A stretch of DNA of 39,436 bases from Clostridium vitabionis (GCF_015351765.1 NZ_JADKQA010000006.1:49449-88884); one strand, 5' to 3'; shown: positions 15,807 through 26,747, numbered from the stretch's first letter. The notes: generated by a model not told the origin, from the letters alone. Program-made: numbers and translations.

Positions 15807-16852
15807 CAGGGCTGCCTCCTCTCACCGGCTGTCAGGAGCAGGGCGCGGACGCCTGCGTAGAGCGCTTTCTTCTGCACGGGGCTCATGCCGGGCCTGCGCA
15901 TTTTCCGGATATAGAAGCCGATCATGTCCGAGGGGTGCTCGGCGAGAAGGCTGCCGAAGTCATACTGCGGCTCGGAGAGATCCTGCACGTCCAGGATGTG
16001 GCAGCGCAGCTCCAGGGATTCAAAGGAAAATGTCTCATCCGGGTGCCGTCCGCCCTGAATCCGGATGCGGTAGATGTTGTTCCCGCCGTGGGCGCGGATG
16101 CTCGCGCTGATGGTCCGGAGGAGCTCCGCCGCCGTGGTGTCCGGCGTGACCGTGAAGGAGAGCTCAAGGTAGGACGCCCTAGCGGTCGGGAGGAAGGACA
16201 GGGAGACCCTGCCGTTCGCGGCGATCTCCCCCGCCAGGATGCCGTGCTCGCCGGGATCATCCGCGGACAGGGGTTCCGGGGAGCCGGCGATCCCCGCCCG
16301 GTTTCCCGGGAAAATGCGGTGGCTGTGGCATCCGCCGAGCGCCGCATAGGTTACGGAGGCGGGAACCGGTGTATCTGCCGGCAGCTGCCCGACGAAAAGG
16401 TGGAGGTTGCCGTCCTCCGGCATATCCGGGATCCCCGGCACATTCCCCGGTGCCGTGTCCCCGGTCCAGGAAAATCCGGCGACGGTCACGCCGAGGTCAC
16501 GAAAGGTGACGGCCGTCGAGGTTTTTTCGGAGAGCAGGGTCACGTTCGGCGCGAAGGAAAAGGAGAGGGCTGTGCTGCTCGGCATCAGCCGGTCGTGGTC
16601 CCCGGCGGTCAGGATGATCCGGGTATCCGGCGCCGTGAGGAAGAGGCGGTTGACCTCCCGGAGATCCGCGGCGCTCGGCTGGCCCTGGAAGAGATTGCCG
16701 GCGACAAGGAGGAGGTCGGCATGTTCCTCCCGCGCTTTTTCGAGAATCCCGGCAAAGGCGGTGCGGATATCGGCCGCGCGCTCGCGGCTCCAGGATTTCC
16801 CAGCTTCCGGCCGGGCGCCCCAGAAGATATCGCCGGTCTGCAAAAATTTCAT
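15806..16852 (-). CDS. SbcD/YhaO-like metallophosphoesterase-fold protein with degenerate metal-binding motifs
   Basis: 348 residues. The N-terminal calcineurin-like fold is recognisable (MKFLQTGDIF, ADLLLVAGNLF, RIILTAGDHD), and the gene sits directly upstream of an SbcC/YhaN-like ATPase. The conserved nuclease motifs are D-x-H, G-D, G-N-H-D and G-H-x-H. Here they read D8-I-F10, G52-N53, G84-D85-H86-D87 and G173-G-C-H176. Several metal ligands are therefore substituted, and the enzyme may have lost or altered phosphodiesterase activity while keeping a structural role. The ATG at 16852 follows a purine-rich GAAAGGAG. The minus-strand gene upstream, asnS, ends with a terminator before it, so this pair has its own promoter in the ~30-90 bp gap, which I could not define. 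Confidence 0.75.
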   Translation of the reverse strand: MKFLQTGDIFWGARPEAGKSWSRERAADIRTAFAGILEKAREEHADLLLVAGNLFQGQPSAADLREVNRLFLTAPDTRIILTAGDHDRLMPSSTALSFSFAPNVTLLSEKTSTAVTFRDLGVTVAGFSWTGDTAPGNVPGIPDMPEDGNLHLFVGQLPADTPVPASVTYAALGGCHSHRIFPGNRAGIAGSPEPLSADDPGEHGILAGEIAANGRVSLSFLPTARASYLELSFTVTPDTTAAELLRTISASIRAHGGNNIYRIRIQGGRHPDETFSFESLELRCHILDVQDLSEPQYDFGSLLAEHPSDMIGFYIRKMRRPGMSPVQKKALYAGVRALLLTAGERRQP

Positions 16853-16881
16853 TGAGAGGCTCCTTTCCGTGAGAAAGCAGG

Positions 16882-16925
16882 AAAAAGGCGGTTCCGCTGC
16901 CCCTTCTCAGGGACGCGGGACCGCC
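16882..16925 (-). terminator. Intrinsic terminator of asnS
   Basis: On the minus strand an 11-bp stem (16925-16915 with 16897-16887, one G-U pair) is followed by a run of five T residues (16886-16882). Confidence 0.85.
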
Positions 16926-16943
16926 GCAATGGTTTCTTTTCGA

Positions 16944-18335
<1,392 letters not shown>

Positions 18336-18385
18336 AATGCCATCCTCTGTCTTTTGCTGAGTTTCATGATTTTATGCGCTCTACG

Positions 18386-18394
18386 ATTATATCA
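18386..18394 (-). promoter_or_regulatory. asnS promoter (extended -10)
   Basis: Minus-strand TGATATAAT (TATAAT at 18391-18386 with an upstream TG) lies about 50 bp before the start codon. No good -35 is present, so it probably depends on the extended -10. Confidence 0.5.
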
Positions 18395-18415
18395 CATTAT
18401 TCCGCCGGGTGGTAT

Positions 18416-18523
18416 GAATCTTTGCGCGGATATTGTCCTGCGGCGGCGGACCTGCGTACCGGCGGGGAGGAATCTTTGCGCGGGAGATTGCCCCGCGGCG
18501 GCGGACCGGCGCGCCGGCGGGGA
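18416..18523. repeat. Imperfect 54-bp tandem duplication between asnS and glgC
   Basis: Two units start at GAATCTTTGCGCGG (18416 and 18470), and most positions match. Each contains a GC-rich CGGCGGCGGAC block. The duplication lies between the divergent asnS and glgC promoters. The 496-bp interval 18336-18831 holds no convincing gene. Confidence 0.75.
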
Positions 18524-18729
18524 TGTTTCCTGGAAAAATATACACATGCCCGCCGGCCTGTGCCGGAATCCTGGCCCATTGTCGGGATTAACGGAAAAGA
18601 ACCGTCAGAATAGTCAATAGATTTGCCTGGAGTGCTATACAAAATTGGCATATTATACATAAATACCGTTAAACTGGGGGAAAAAGCCGGAAATGCTGAT
18701 AATTTTTTATGGGATATTCAGGAAAGGTA

Positions 18730-18738
18730 TGATATAAT
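18730..18738 (+). promoter_or_regulatory. glgC promoter (extended -10)
   Basis: TGATATAAT (TATAAT at 18733-18738) with no good -35. It lies about 95 bp upstream of the glgC start. The leader contains a small hairpin GCGGAA/TTCCGC (18780-18795). Confidence 0.5.
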
Positions 18739-18831
18739 GAAGTCACATCAAGGCACTCTGTTCAGAGGGAGCAAACGGGGCGGAAAACGTTCCGCACAGA
18801 GGCGCCACAATGAAACAGAAGGGGTGATTTT

Positions 18832-20106
18832 GTGATTAAGAAGGAAATGATTGCCATGCTTCTGGCTGGCGGTCAGGGCAGCCGTCTGGGCGTACTGACC
18901 CAGAAGGTCGCAAAGCCCGCGGTATCATTCGGCGGAAAATACCGGATCATCGATTTCCCGCTGAGCAACTGCATCAATTCAGGTGTGGATACAGTTGGTG
19001 TTCTTACGCAGTATCAGCCGCTGCGCCTCAACTCTCACATCGGGATCGGGATTCCGTGGGATCTGGACCGCAATGTTGGCGGTGTCACGGTTCTCCCTCC
19101 GTATGAGCGGAGCAAGGGAAGCGACTGGTATTCCGGGACGGCCAATGCCATTTACCAGAACCTGGAGTACATGGAGTCCTATAATCCCGAGTACGTGCTG
19201 ATTCTTTCCGGCGATCATATCTATAAGATGGATTACGAGATTATGCTCGAATACCATAAGGCCAATAATGCCGATGTGACGATCGCGGTCATGCAGGTTC
19301 CCTGGGAGGAGGCCAGCCGGTTCGGGATCATGGTTGCCGACGAGAACAACCGGATCACCGAGTTTGAGGAGAAACCGGAGCACCCGAAGAGCAACCTGGC
19401 ATCGATGGGAATCTATATCTTCAGCTGGAAGGCTCTCAAGGAGGCGCTGATCCAGCTGGCGGATGTGCCGGGATGCGATTTCGGCAAACATGTGATCCCG
19501 TACTGCCATGACAAGGGGGAGAGAATTTTCGCCTATGAGTTCAGCGGCTACTGGAAGGATGTCGGCACCCTGGAGTCCTACTGGCAGGCGAATATGGAGC
19601 TGATCGACATTATCCCGGAGTTCAATCTCTATGAGGAATACTGGAAGATCTATACCAAGAGCGATATCATCCCGCCGCAGTATGTGTCTGACCAGGCGAA
19701 GATCGAGAAGAGCATTATCGGCGATGGCTGCGAGATCTGCGGCGACGTGGAAGGCTCTGTCATCGGATCCGGCGTCACGATCGGAGCCGGTGCGGTGGTC
19801 AAGGACTCCATTATTATGAAGGGGTCGGTGATCGCTCCGGGAGCAGTGATCGACAAGGCCATCATTGCGGAGGACGTCACGGTCGGCGAGAACACGCATA
19901 TCGGCGTCGGTGAGTACGCGGAGAGCACATTTGACAAGAGAGTTTATCATGCGGATCTTGCCGTCATCGGAGAGAAGTCCGTGGTTCCGGCAAATGTCCG
20001 TGTCGGGCGCAACACAGCGATCTCGGGAGTAACTGAGGAAGCAGATTATCCGGACGGGCAGTTGGAGAGCGGCGGTTCGATCATAAAGGCAGGTGAGGCA
20101 CGATGA
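18832..20106 (+). CDS. glgC: Glucose-1-phosphate adenylyltransferase (catalytic subunit)
   Basis: Makes ADP-glucose from ATP and glucose-1-phosphate, the committing step of glycogen synthesis. 424 residues: a nucleotidyltransferase domain with [44 protein letters not shown] and FEEKP, then a left-handed beta-helix (hexapeptide repeats such as [16 protein letters not shown]). The start is GTG at 18832, preceded by AAGGGG. It overlaps glgD as ATGA, so the two subunits are coupled. Confidence 0.95.
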   Translation: MIKKEMIAMLLAGGQGSRLGVLTQKVAKPAVSFGGKYRIIDFPLSNCINSGVDTVGVLTQYQPLRLNSHIGIGIPWDLDRNVGGVTVLPPYERSKGSDWYSGTANAIYQNLEYMESYNPEYVLILSGDHIYKMDYEIMLEYHKANNADVTIAVMQVPWEEASRFGIMVADENNRITEFEEKPEHPKSNLASMGIYIFSWKALKEALIQLADVPGCDFGKHVIPYCHDKGERIFAYEFSGYWKDVGTLESYWQANMELIDIIPEFNLYEEYWKIYTKSDIIPPQYVSDQAKIEKSIIGDGCEICGDVEGSVIGSGVTIGAGAVVKDSIIMKGSVIAPGAVIDKAIIAEDVTVGENTHIGVGEYAESTFDKRVYHADLAVIGEKSVVPANVRVGRNTAISGVTEEADYPDGQLESGGSIIKAGEAR

Positions 20107-21224
20107 GAGCGATTGGTATCATTCTTGCCGGCGGCAACAGCAAGCGCATGAAGGAGCTTTCCCAGAAGCGCGCCATCGCTGCCATGCCTATGGCCGGCAG
20201 TTACAGAAGCATTGATTTTGCGCTCAGCAATATGAGCAACTCCCATATTCAGAGCGTTGCGGTCCTGATCCAGTATAATTCCCGTTCCCTGCATGAACAT
20301 CTCAGCTCCTCGAAGTGGTGGGATTTCGGCAGAAAACAGGGCGGCATGTTTGTCTTCACCCCGACGATCACCGCGGAGAGCAATGACTGGTATCGCGGCA
20401 CCGCCGATGCCCTCTATCAGAACCTGGACTTCCTGAAAAGAAGCCATGAGCCCTATGTAGTCATCGCCAGCGGCGATTGTGTCTACAAGATGGACTACAA
20501 CAAGATTCTGGAGTATCACATTGAGAAAAAGGCAGATATCACGATCGTCTGCAAGGATATGGGGCCGGAGGAGGATGTTACCCGCTACGGCCTTGTGAAA
20601 GTCAACGAGAACGGCAGGATCATCGACTTCGAGGAGAAGCCGATGGTCGCCTCCTCGCATACGATCTCCTGCGGCATCTATGTTATTCGAAGACGTCAGT
20701 TGATTGAACTGATCGAGCGCTGCGCCGCGGAGGACAGATATGACTTTGTCACAGATATTCTGGTGCGCTACAAGAACCTGAAGAGGATCTACGCTTACAA
20801 GCTCGACACTTACTGGAGCAACATCGCGTCGGTGGAGGATTATTACCGGACCAATATGGATTTCCTGAAGCCGGAGGTACGGCAGTATTTCTTCCGGGAC
20901 TATCCGGAGATCTATACCAAGGTTGAAGATCTTCCGCCCGCAAAGTATAACCCGGGTGCCGCCGTCAAGAACAGCCTGGTTTCCAGCGGCTGCATCATCA
21001 ACGGCGTTGTCGAGAATTCGGTATTGTTCCGGAAAGTTTATATCGGCAATAACTGTGTGATCCGCAATTCCATTATCCTGAATGATGTCTACATCGGGGA
21101 TAATACGGTGATTGAGAATTGCATTGTGGAAAGCCGGGATACAATCCGCGCCAATACGTCCCACATCGGTAAGCCGGATGATCTCAAGATCGTTATCGAG
21201 AAGAACGAGAGATTCACTCTTTAA
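20103..21224 (+). CDS. glgD: GlgD, non-catalytic/regulatory partner of GlgC
   Basis: 373 residues, homologous to GlgC, but the nucleotide-binding signature is altered to [20 protein letters not shown] instead of GGxGxRL...KPA, and the active-site aspartate region reads [11 protein letters not shown]. These changes are typical of GlgD, which pairs with GlgC in Firmicutes and stimulates it. The C-terminal beta-helix is present (for example [13 protein letters not shown]). It ends 33 bp before spoVG with no terminator between, so read-through is likely. Confidence 0.93.
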   Translation: MRAIGIILAGGNSKRMKELSQKRAIAAMPMAGSYRSIDFALSNMSNSHIQSVAVLIQYNSRSLHEHLSSSKWWDFGRKQGGMFVFTPTITAESNDWYRGTADALYQNLDFLKRSHEPYVVIASGDCVYKMDYNKILEYHIEKKADITIVCKDMGPEEDVTRYGLVKVNENGRIIDFEEKPMVASSHTISCGIYVIRRRQLIELIERCAAEDRYDFVTDILVRYKNLKRIYAYKLDTYWSNIASVEDYYRTNMDFLKPEVRQYFFRDYPEIYTKVEDLPPAKYNPGAAVKNSLVSSGCIINGVVENSVLFRKVYIGNNCVIRNSIILNDVYIGDNTVIENCIVESRDTIRANTSHIGKPDDLKIVIEKNERFTL

Positions 21225-21257
21225 GGCTCTCACGAGATTTAGAAAAGAGGGACGATT

Positions 21258-21536
21258 ATGCAGATAACAGATGTTCGCGTTCGGAAAGTAGATAAAGAAG
21301 GAAAGATGCGAGCAATTGTTTCCGTGACCTTCGACAACGAGTTTGTGGTTCATGACATCAAGGTAATCGAGGGGGAGAAAGGGTTATTCATCGCGATGCC
21401 CAGCCGCAAGGCGGCAGACGGTGAGTACCGGGACATTGCTCACCCGATTAACTCGGAAACGCGGGAGATGATTCAGAGAGTTATCCTTGCCAAGTACGAG
21501 GCCACGCTTCTCGAGGAGAGCAGCGGGGAAATGTGA
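21258..21536 (+). CDS. spoVG: SpoVG RNA/DNA-binding regulator
   Basis: 92 residues beginning [19 protein letters not shown], with VHDIKVIEG and FIAMPSRK, the SpoVG signature throughout. SpoVG is a small nucleic-acid-binding regulator. Its name comes from spore cortex formation in Bacillus, but it is also kept in non-sporulating Firmicutes, where it affects envelope and virulence genes. The ribosome site AGAGGGACG precedes the ATG. A strong hairpin follows the stop. Confidence 0.95.
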   Translation: MQITDVRVRKVDKEGKMRAIVSVTFDNEFVVHDIKVIEGEKGLFIAMPSRKAADGEYRDIAHPINSETREMIQRVILAKYEATLLEESSGEM

Positions 21537-21551
21537 GAGGATAAAGAAGTG

Positions 21552-21588
21552 AAGGCAGGACCCGGTGGATGACGCCGGGTCCTGCCTT
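21552..21588 (+). terminator. Strong hairpin after spoVG
   Basis: A perfect 14-bp stem (21552-21565 with 21575-21588). No T-run follows directly on the plus strand. A second small inverted repeat (TATCCAC/GTGGATA) comes next and contains a DnaA-box 9-mer (21587-21595). The remaining 21597-21717 is AT-rich with no gene. Confidence 0.65.
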
Positions 21589-21717
21589 ATCCACAAAAAA
21601 TGGGTGGATATATTTAGAAAATAGTATAGTAATACTAAAATATTCAAGATAAAACAAGAAATATGCCCAAATAATTCGCGCATATCCGAAGAGTGTGTGA
21701 CGAATCCGTTAAAAACC

Positions 21718-21746
21718 TTGACAAACCCAGGCGCAGTAGATATAAA
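21718..21746 (+). promoter_or_regulatory. Strong sigma-A promoter of hup
   Basis: TTGACA (21718-21723), 17 bp, TATAAA (21741-21746): near-perfect consensus, as expected for an abundant nucleoid protein. Confidence 0.88.
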
Positions 21747-21839
21747 TAAATGGAAGCAGAACGCGGAAGTGTTGAAAGAATAAGCTTTTCAGGGTTTTGC
21801 GGATCATCATAATCACGTTTGAGCAGGAGGATTTCGAAG

Positions 21840-22115
21840 ATGAATAAAGCTGATTTTGTTGCAGCTGTTGCGGAGAAGGCTGACCTTACCAAGAAGGACG
21901 CCGAGAAGGCCGTCAAGGCATTTACCGATACCGTTTCTGAGGAGCTCGCAAAGGGCGGTAAGATCCAGCTCGTCGGCTTCGGTACCTTCGAGGTTGCGGA
22001 GAGAGCTGCCAGAGAGGGAAGAAACCCGAGAACCGGGGAGACGATGCCGATCGCGGCTTCCAAGACCCCGAAGTTCAAGCCGGGCAAGGCCCTCAAGGAT
22101 ATGATCAACGAGTAA
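21840..22115 (+). CDS. hup: HU-family DNA-binding protein
   Basis: 91 residues starting [20 protein letters not shown], with the conserved GFGTFEV and the DNA-arm motif RNPRTGE. HU bends and compacts DNA and is usually the most abundant nucleoid protein. A perfect AGGAGG (21825-21830) lies 9 nt before the ATG. An upstream in-frame start at 21819 would overlap that site and is rejected. rqcP follows after 3 nt. Confidence 0.97.
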   Translation: MNKADFVAAVAEKADLTKKDAEKAVKAFTDTVSEELAKGGKIQLVGFGTFEVAERAAREGRNPRTGETMPIAASKTPKFKPGKALKDMINE

Positions 22116-22118
22116 TCC

Positions 22119-22358
22119 ATGAGACTGGATAAATATTTAAAGGTTTCGAGGCTGATCCGCCGGAGAACGGTGGCGAATGAAGCCTGCGACGCCGGAAGAG
22201 TGCTGGTGAACGACAAGCCGGCGCGGGCGTCCCTCGCCGTGAAAGCCGGCGATGTGATCGAGATCCAGTTTGGCACAAAATCGGTAAAAGTGGAGGTGCT
22301 GGATGTCTCCGAGACGGTCCGGAAGGACGATGCGAAGGAGATGTACCGTTACCTCTGA
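22119..22358 (+). CDS. rqcP: RqcP, S4-domain ribosome quality-control factor
   Basis: 79 residues consisting of one S4 RNA-binding domain (MRLDKYLKVSRLIRRRTVAN, then AGRVLVND and AGDVIEIQFG). It is the Hsp15/YabO-type protein that stabilises peptidyl-tRNA on stalled 50S subunits while RqcH adds the Ala tail. Its place between hup and the divIC-like gene is the standard one in Firmicutes. In spore-formers yabP and yabQ usually follow. Here a hairpin and a new promoter follow directly. Confidence 0.93.
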   Translation: MRLDKYLKVSRLIRRRTVANEACDAGRVLVNDKPARASLAVKAGDVIEIQFGTKSVKVEVLDVSETVRKDDAKEMYRYL

Positions 22359-22362
22359 AAAG

Positions 22363-22395
22363 ATTCCCCGCGGCAGTTTCGCGGGGAATTTCCCG
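22363..22395 (+). terminator. Hairpin after rqcP
   Basis: ATTCCCCGC (22363-22371) pairs with GCGGGGAAT (22381-22389), followed by a modest T/C tract. Probably a terminator or attenuator. Confidence 0.6.
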
Positions 22396-22414
22396 TTTCC
22401 GGGCGGCGGGATAC

Positions 22415-22443
22415 TTGCATTGCCCGGCGTTATCCCGTATCAT
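22415..22443 (+). promoter_or_regulatory. Promoter of the divIC-tilS-hpt-ftsH group
   Basis: TTGCAT (22415-22420), 17 bp, TATCAT (22438-22443), about 50 bp before the divIC-like start. Confidence 0.6.
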
Positions 22444-22493
22444 GGGAGGTAAGGAACCGGCGGGACGCGCAGGACCGGAAGGAGATGAGGCAC

Positions 22494-22814
22494 ATGCGGA
22501 ACAGGAAGATGAAGGGCAGGAAGCAAGTCGGCCTGAACAACAGGATGCCGCTTGTGAGCATCACTCTGGTGGTCATCAGCCTTGCCGTCGCGGTAAACGT
22601 GAAGAGCGCCGCGCTCCGGGATAAGGAGAGGCAGCTGAGTGCCCAGGAAGCGTCCCTGCAGCAGCAGCTCTCCGAGGAGGAGCAGAGGAATTCACAGCTC
22701 CAGGAGCAGAGCGTGTATGTACAGACCAAGGAATACATTGAGAAGATCGCGAAGGAGAAGCTCGGCCTGGTCAACAAGGGCGAGGTGATTCTCAAGCCTT
22801 CCGAGAAGAAATGA
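22494..22814 (+). CDS. divIC: DivIC/FtsB-like septum formation initiator
   Basis: 106 residues: a short basic cytoplasmic tail, one membrane helix (about 19-36, SITLVVISLAVAVNV), a coiled coil rich in Gln/Glu/Leu (about 40-75), and the conserved end KEYIEKIAKEKLGLVNKGEV. Such proteins form the FtsL-DivIB-DivIC complex at the division septum. The ATG at 22494 sits 9 nt after AAGGAG. The earlier ATG at 22485 is contiguous with that site and unlikely. The position before tilS is conserved in Firmicutes. Confidence 0.88.
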   Translation: MRNRKMKGRKQVGLNNRMPLVSITLVVISLAVAVNVKSAALRDKERQLSAQEASLQQQLSEEEQRNSQLQEQSVYVQTKEYIEKIAKEKLGLVNKGEVILKPSEKK

Positions 22815-22877
22815 CGGTTGATCTCCGGTGCTGCTGAGGCATCGGAGAATTTTTTGTCCGCGCGGAAAGGAGGACAT

Positions 22878-24323
22878 ATGGATCCGCTCGAGAGCCGGGT
22901 GCTTCACACCATCCGGGAATACAAGATGATTACCCCCGGCGATACCGTGATCGCCGGGTTTTCCGGCGGGCCGGATTCGGCGGCGCTGCTCACGATCCTG
23001 GAAGGGTTCAGGGGAACCCTGGATTTTCGCCTTCGGGCAGTGCATATTAACCATGGCCTCCGCGGGGAGGAGGCGGAGCGGGACGCGGCATTTGCCGAAG
23101 CATTCTGCCGGGAGAGGGGGATCCCCTTTGCCCGGCATGATGCGGAGGTCCGGGAGGCGGCGCGAAGGGACGGCCTGTCGGTGGAGGAGGCCGGAAGAAG
23201 AGAGCGCTACCGGATTTTCCGGGAGGAAGCGGCGGGGGAAGGGCACGCCCGCATTGCGGTGGCCCACCACGCGGACGACTGCGCGGAGACGATCCTGATG
23301 AATCTCTTCCGGGGCACCGGACTTGCCGGCCTCGCCGGGATTCCGCCGGTGCGGGGGCGGGTCATCCGGCCGCTGATTGCGGTCACGAGAAAGGAGATCC
23401 TGGACTATCTCGCGGCGGGGAAGATCCCGTACGTTGTCGATTCCACCAATCGGGACACGGCATTCACGAGAAACTATGTGCGCCATGTGCTCCTGCCGGG
23501 GGCGGCGGAGCACGTTAATGCCGGCGCGGCGAGGCATACCGTGGGCGCGGGGGAAAAGATCCGGGAGGCGGACCGGTATTTCCGGAATCTTGCGGAAGCC
23601 TGGTGCCGGGAGCACGCGGAGGGCGGAGAGGGAGAGATCCGGGCGGATGCCGGGGCTTATGCCGGAGCCGAGCGGATTGTCCGGGAATACATTCTCCGGG
23701 CGCTGCTCGCCCGCGCGGGCTGTCCGGCAAAGGATATCACCGCGGCGCATATTGCCGCGGCGGATGATATCGCCCTCGGCCATGCCGGCCGGTCGGCGGA
23801 CCTGCCCTACGGGTTTCGCATCGTCCGGGAGTACGGGGCGATGGTGATCCGGGGCGCGGGAGCCGGGTTTGCTCCGGCCGCCTGGCCAGAGGAGGACATC
23901 CGGCAGGGGATTCTGCGCGCGGCGGAGGTAGAAGCAGGCCCGGCTTCGAAAACCGCGGCCCAGCCGTGCGCGGGGAAGGTGCGCATGCGCGTATTCCCCC
24001 GCAAAGATTGCGTGAATTTTCCGGAGGGGCAGTGTACGAAATGGTTCGATTATGATAAAATATTACACAATCTTTCCGTGAGATTCCGGCAGCCGGGAGA
24101 TTATCTCATGATACGGAACGGAAAAAAGACCCTGCACCGCTTTATGATCGACGAACATATCCCGGCGGCGAGGCGCGGCAAGATTCCCGTCGTCGCGGAC
24201 GGGAGCCACATCCTCTGGATTGTGGGATACAGAATCAGCGAGTATTATAAGGTGTCCGGGAGCACGCGGCGGATCCTGGAGATCAGCTTCGAGGGAGGTA
24301 CGGGAAATGGCGGACAGGATTAA
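22878..24323 (+). CDS. tilS: tRNA(Ile)-lysidine synthetase
   Basis: TilS modifies C34 of tRNA-Ile(CAU) to lysidine, so that AUA is read as Ile. 481 residues with the N-terminal PP-loop GFSGGPDSAALL, AVHINHGLRGEEAERD, AHHADDCAETILMNLFRG, and STNRDTAFTRNYVRH. The C-terminal domain contains SVRFRQPGDYLMIRNGKKT. AAAGGAGG lies 4 nt before the ATG at 22878. An upstream in-frame TTG at 22818 is rejected. It overlaps hpt by 17 bp. Confidence 0.95.
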   Translation: MDPLESRVLHTIREYKMITPGDTVIAGFSGGPDSAALLTILEGFRGTLDFRLRAVHINHGLRGEEAERDAAFAEAFCRERGIPFARHDAEVREAARRDGLSVEEAGRRERYRIFREEAAGEGHARIAVAHHADDCAETILMNLFRGTGLAGLAGIPPVRGRVIRPLIAVTRKEILDYLAAGKIPYVVDSTNRDTAFTRNYVRHVLLPGAAEHVNAGAARHTVGAGEKIREADRYFRNLAEAWCREHAEGGEGEIRADAGAYAGAERIVREYILRALLARAGCPAKDITAAHIAAADDIALGHAGRSADLPYGFRIVREYGAMVIRGAGAGFAPAAWPEEDIRQGILRAAEVEAGPASKTAAQPCAGKVRMRVFPRKDCVNFPEGQCTKWFDYDKILHNLSVRFRQPGDYLMIRNGKKTLHRFMIDEHIPAARRGKIPVVADGSHILWIVGYRISEYYKVSGSTRRILEISFEGGTGNGGQD

Positions 24324-24831
24324 GGTCCTTCTTACCGAGGAGGAAGTCGATAAAAGGATCTGTGAGATCGCGGATGAGGTGAATAAGGATTACGGCATGA
24401 AGCCGTTACATCTGATCTGCATTCTGAAGGGCGGCGTGTTCTTCACCTGCGAGCTGGCCAAACACCTGAAAATGCCGGTGACGATGGATTTTATGGCTGT
24501 CTCCAGCTATGGTGCCGGCACCGTCTCCAGCGGTGTTGTCCGGATCATCAAGGATCTGGATGAGCCGATCGATGGGAAGGACGTGCTGATCGTTGAGGAC
24601 ATTATCGATACCGGGCGCACGCTTGCCTACCTGATCGAGGTGCTCAAGGGCCGCCATCCGAAGAGCATCCATCTCTGCACGCTGCTCAACAAGCCGGAGC
24701 GCCGCGTGAAAAAGCAGGTTCATGTCGATTATACCTGCTTCGAGATTCCCGACCAGTTTGTGGTCGGCTTCGGCCTGGATTATGACCAGAAGTACCGGAA
24801 TCTGCCCTACATCGGCGTGGTTGAAGTCTAA
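24307..24831 (+). CDS. hpt: Hypoxanthine phosphoribosyltransferase
   Basis: Salvages hypoxanthine and guanine with PRPP to IMP and GMP. 174 residues, with the PRPP-binding loop VLIVEDIIDTGRT, LHLICILKGGVFFTCEL near the N-terminus, and IPDQFVVGFGLDYDQKYRNL near the C-terminus. The ATG at 24307 lies 8 nt after GGGAGG and inside the end of tilS. The tilS-hpt-ftsH order is conserved in Firmicutes. Confidence 0.96.
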   Translation: MADRIKVLLTEEEVDKRICEIADEVNKDYGMKPLHLICILKGGVFFTCELAKHLKMPVTMDFMAVSSYGAGTVSSGVVRIIKDLDEPIDGKDVLIVEDIIDTGRTLAYLIEVLKGRHPKSIHLCTLLNKPERRVKKQVHVDYTCFEIPDQFVVGFGLDYDQKYRNLPYIGVVEV

Positions 24832-24858
24832 TATTGGAAAGGACGCAGGGAGAATAAC

Positions 24859-26730
24859 GTGAATAAACGTCAGTCGGTGGGAAATGGCATCGGCATTGTT
24901 GTACTGCTGGTGCTCATTTTCCTGGTTTTCAGTTTCAGCAGGCAGAATTTCACCCAGAGTGAGGAAATCAACTACCCGGAATTTGAACAGCAGGTGGATG
25001 ACGGCAATGTGGCGCAGGTGGTGATCCGCCCGAACCGGGAGATCCCGACGGGGGAAATCGAGTACACGACGAAGGGCGGAGAGCATCTGGGCTTCAGCAC
25101 CCTGGATGTCAATGAGGTGGAGAAGCTTCTCCGCGAGAAGAACATTTCCTATTATACCGAGGCAATCCGGCAGGATAACTATTTCACGACAGTGATCCTG
25201 CCGATCGGGCTGACCGCCGGTATCCTGATCTTCCTGTTCACCTTCATGAACGCGCGGGCGGGAGCCGGGGGCGCCAACGCGAAAATGATGAATTTCGGGC
25301 GCAGCCGCGCCCGGGTGACCCGGAACAGCAATGTGAAATTTGCCGATGTCGCCGGCCTCGAGGAGGAAAAGGAGGAGCTCCAGGAGATCGTGGATTTCCT
25401 GAAGGATCCGACGAAGTATACCGAGCTCGGTGCCCGGATCCCTAAGGGCGTGATCCTGGTCGGGCCTCCGGGCACCGGCAAGACGCTGCTCGCCAGGGCA
25501 GTGGCCGGCGAGGCGGGCGTGCCGTTTTTCTCGATTTCCGGATCGGACTTTGTGGAGATGTTTGTCGGAGTCGGCGCTTCCCGTGTCCGTGACCTTTTTG
25601 AGGACGCGAAGAAAAATGCCCCCTGTATCGTATTTATCGATGAGATCGACGCGGTTGCCCGCCAGAGAGGAACCGGCCTCGGCGGCGGCCACGATGAGCG
25701 GGAGCAGACGCTGAACCAGCTCCTGGTTGAGATGGATGGTTTTGGCGTTAATGAGGGCATCATCGTCATGGCGGCGACGAACCGTGTGGATATCCTGGAT
25801 CCGGCGATCCTGCGCCCGGGGCGCTTTGACCGGAAGGTGGCCGTTGGACGGCCGGATATCCGCGGCAGGGAGGCAATTCTCCATGTGCACTCCCGGAATA
25901 AGCCGCTTGCGGACGATGTCGACCTGCACCGGGTGGCGCAGACCTCCGTCGGGCTCACCGGCGCGGATCTCGAGAACCTGATGAATGAGGCGGCGATCAA
26001 CGCGGCGAAGGATAAGCGCAAGTATATCTCTCAGCGGGATATTGAGCAGGCATTTATCAAGGTCAATATCGGCGAGGAGAAGAAGAGCAAGGTGATCTCC
26101 GAGAAGGACAAGAGGATCACCGCCTATCACGAGACGGGCCACGCGATCCTGTTCCACCTGCTCCCGGATGTGGGGCCGGTGCACACGATCTCGATCATTC
26201 CGACCGGCGTCGGCGCGGCGGGGTATACGATGCCGCTCCCGGAGCAGGATGAGCTGTTCATCACAAAGAATTACATGCTGGAGGAAATCATGGTCTCCCT
26301 CGGCGGCAGGATTGCCGAGGAGATTGTGTTCGGCGATGTGACGACCGGTGCCTCCCAGGATATCCGCCAGGCGACGAAGATTGCCCGGGCGATGGTGACC
26401 GAGTACGGGATGTCCGACAAGGTCGGCACGATCAGCTACGAGAACGACACCAACGAGGTCTTTATTGGCAGGGAGCTCGGACATGCCAGGAATTACGGCG
26501 AGGATGTCGCCGCGGAGATCGACCAGGAGGTCAAGCGGATTATCGAGACCTGCTACGCGAAGGCGAAGAAGATTATCCTGGATCACCGCGACGTGCTGGA
26601 TCGCTGCTCCGCCCTGCTCCTTGAGAAGGAAAAAATCGGGCAGGCGGAATTTGAGGCACTCTTTAGCACTGATGCACAGGACAAAAATGCGGGGGGAAAT
26701 CAGGCACCAGAGGATTGCACAAAAAGCTGA
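24859..26730 (+). CDS. ftsH: ATP-dependent zinc metalloprotease FtsH
   Basis: 623 residues. Two membrane helices (about 9-26 and 111-131) flank an extracytoplasmic domain. The AAA module has Walker A GPPGTGKT, Walker [11 protein letters not shown], and the second region of homology with [18 protein letters not shown]. The peptidase zinc site is HETGH, where many homologs have HEAGH, with a downstream aspartate near [12 protein letters not shown]. FtsH degrades misfolded and regulatory membrane proteins. The start is GTG at 24859, preceded by AGGGAGA. It ends the division/salvage operon. Confidence 0.97.
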   Translation: MNKRQSVGNGIGIVVLLVLIFLVFSFSRQNFTQSEEINYPEFEQQVDDGNVAQVVIRPNREIPTGEIEYTTKGGEHLGFSTLDVNEVEKLLREKNISYYTEAIRQDNYFTTVILPIGLTAGILIFLFTFMNARAGAGGANAKMMNFGRSRARVTRNSNVKFADVAGLEEEKEELQEIVDFLKDPTKYTELGARIPKGVILVGPPGTGKTLLARAVAGEAGVPFFSISGSDFVEMFVGVGASRVRDLFEDAKKNAPCIVFIDEIDAVARQRGTGLGGGHDEREQTLNQLLVEMDGFGVNEGIIVMAATNRVDILDPAILRPGRFDRKVAVGRPDIRGREAILHVHSRNKPLADDVDLHRVAQTSVGLTGADLENLMNEAAINAAKDKRKYISQRDIEQAFIKVNIGEEKKSKVISEKDKRITAYHETGHAILFHLLPDVGPVHTISIIPTGVGAAGYTMPLPEQDELFITKNYMLEEIMVSLGGRIAEEIVFGDVTTGASQDIRQATKIARAMVTEYGMSDKVGTISYENDTNEVFIGRELGHARNYGEDVAAEIDQEVKRIIETCYAKAKKIILDHRDVLDRCSALLLEKEKIGQAEFEALFSTDAQDKNAGGNQAPEDCTKS

Positions 26731-26747
26731 TAAAGATTTGGCAATGT

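Noticed and set aside
21587-21595. DnaA box after spoVG as an additional regulatory cluster
   Set aside because: Only one isolated 9-mer inside a terminator-like inverted repeat; likewise the single one at 475-483. Isolated matches are expected by chance.
24406-26586. A 726-codon minus-strand open frame over hpt and ftsH
   Set aside because: It is antisense to ftsH and hpt, which carry intact catalytic motifs.
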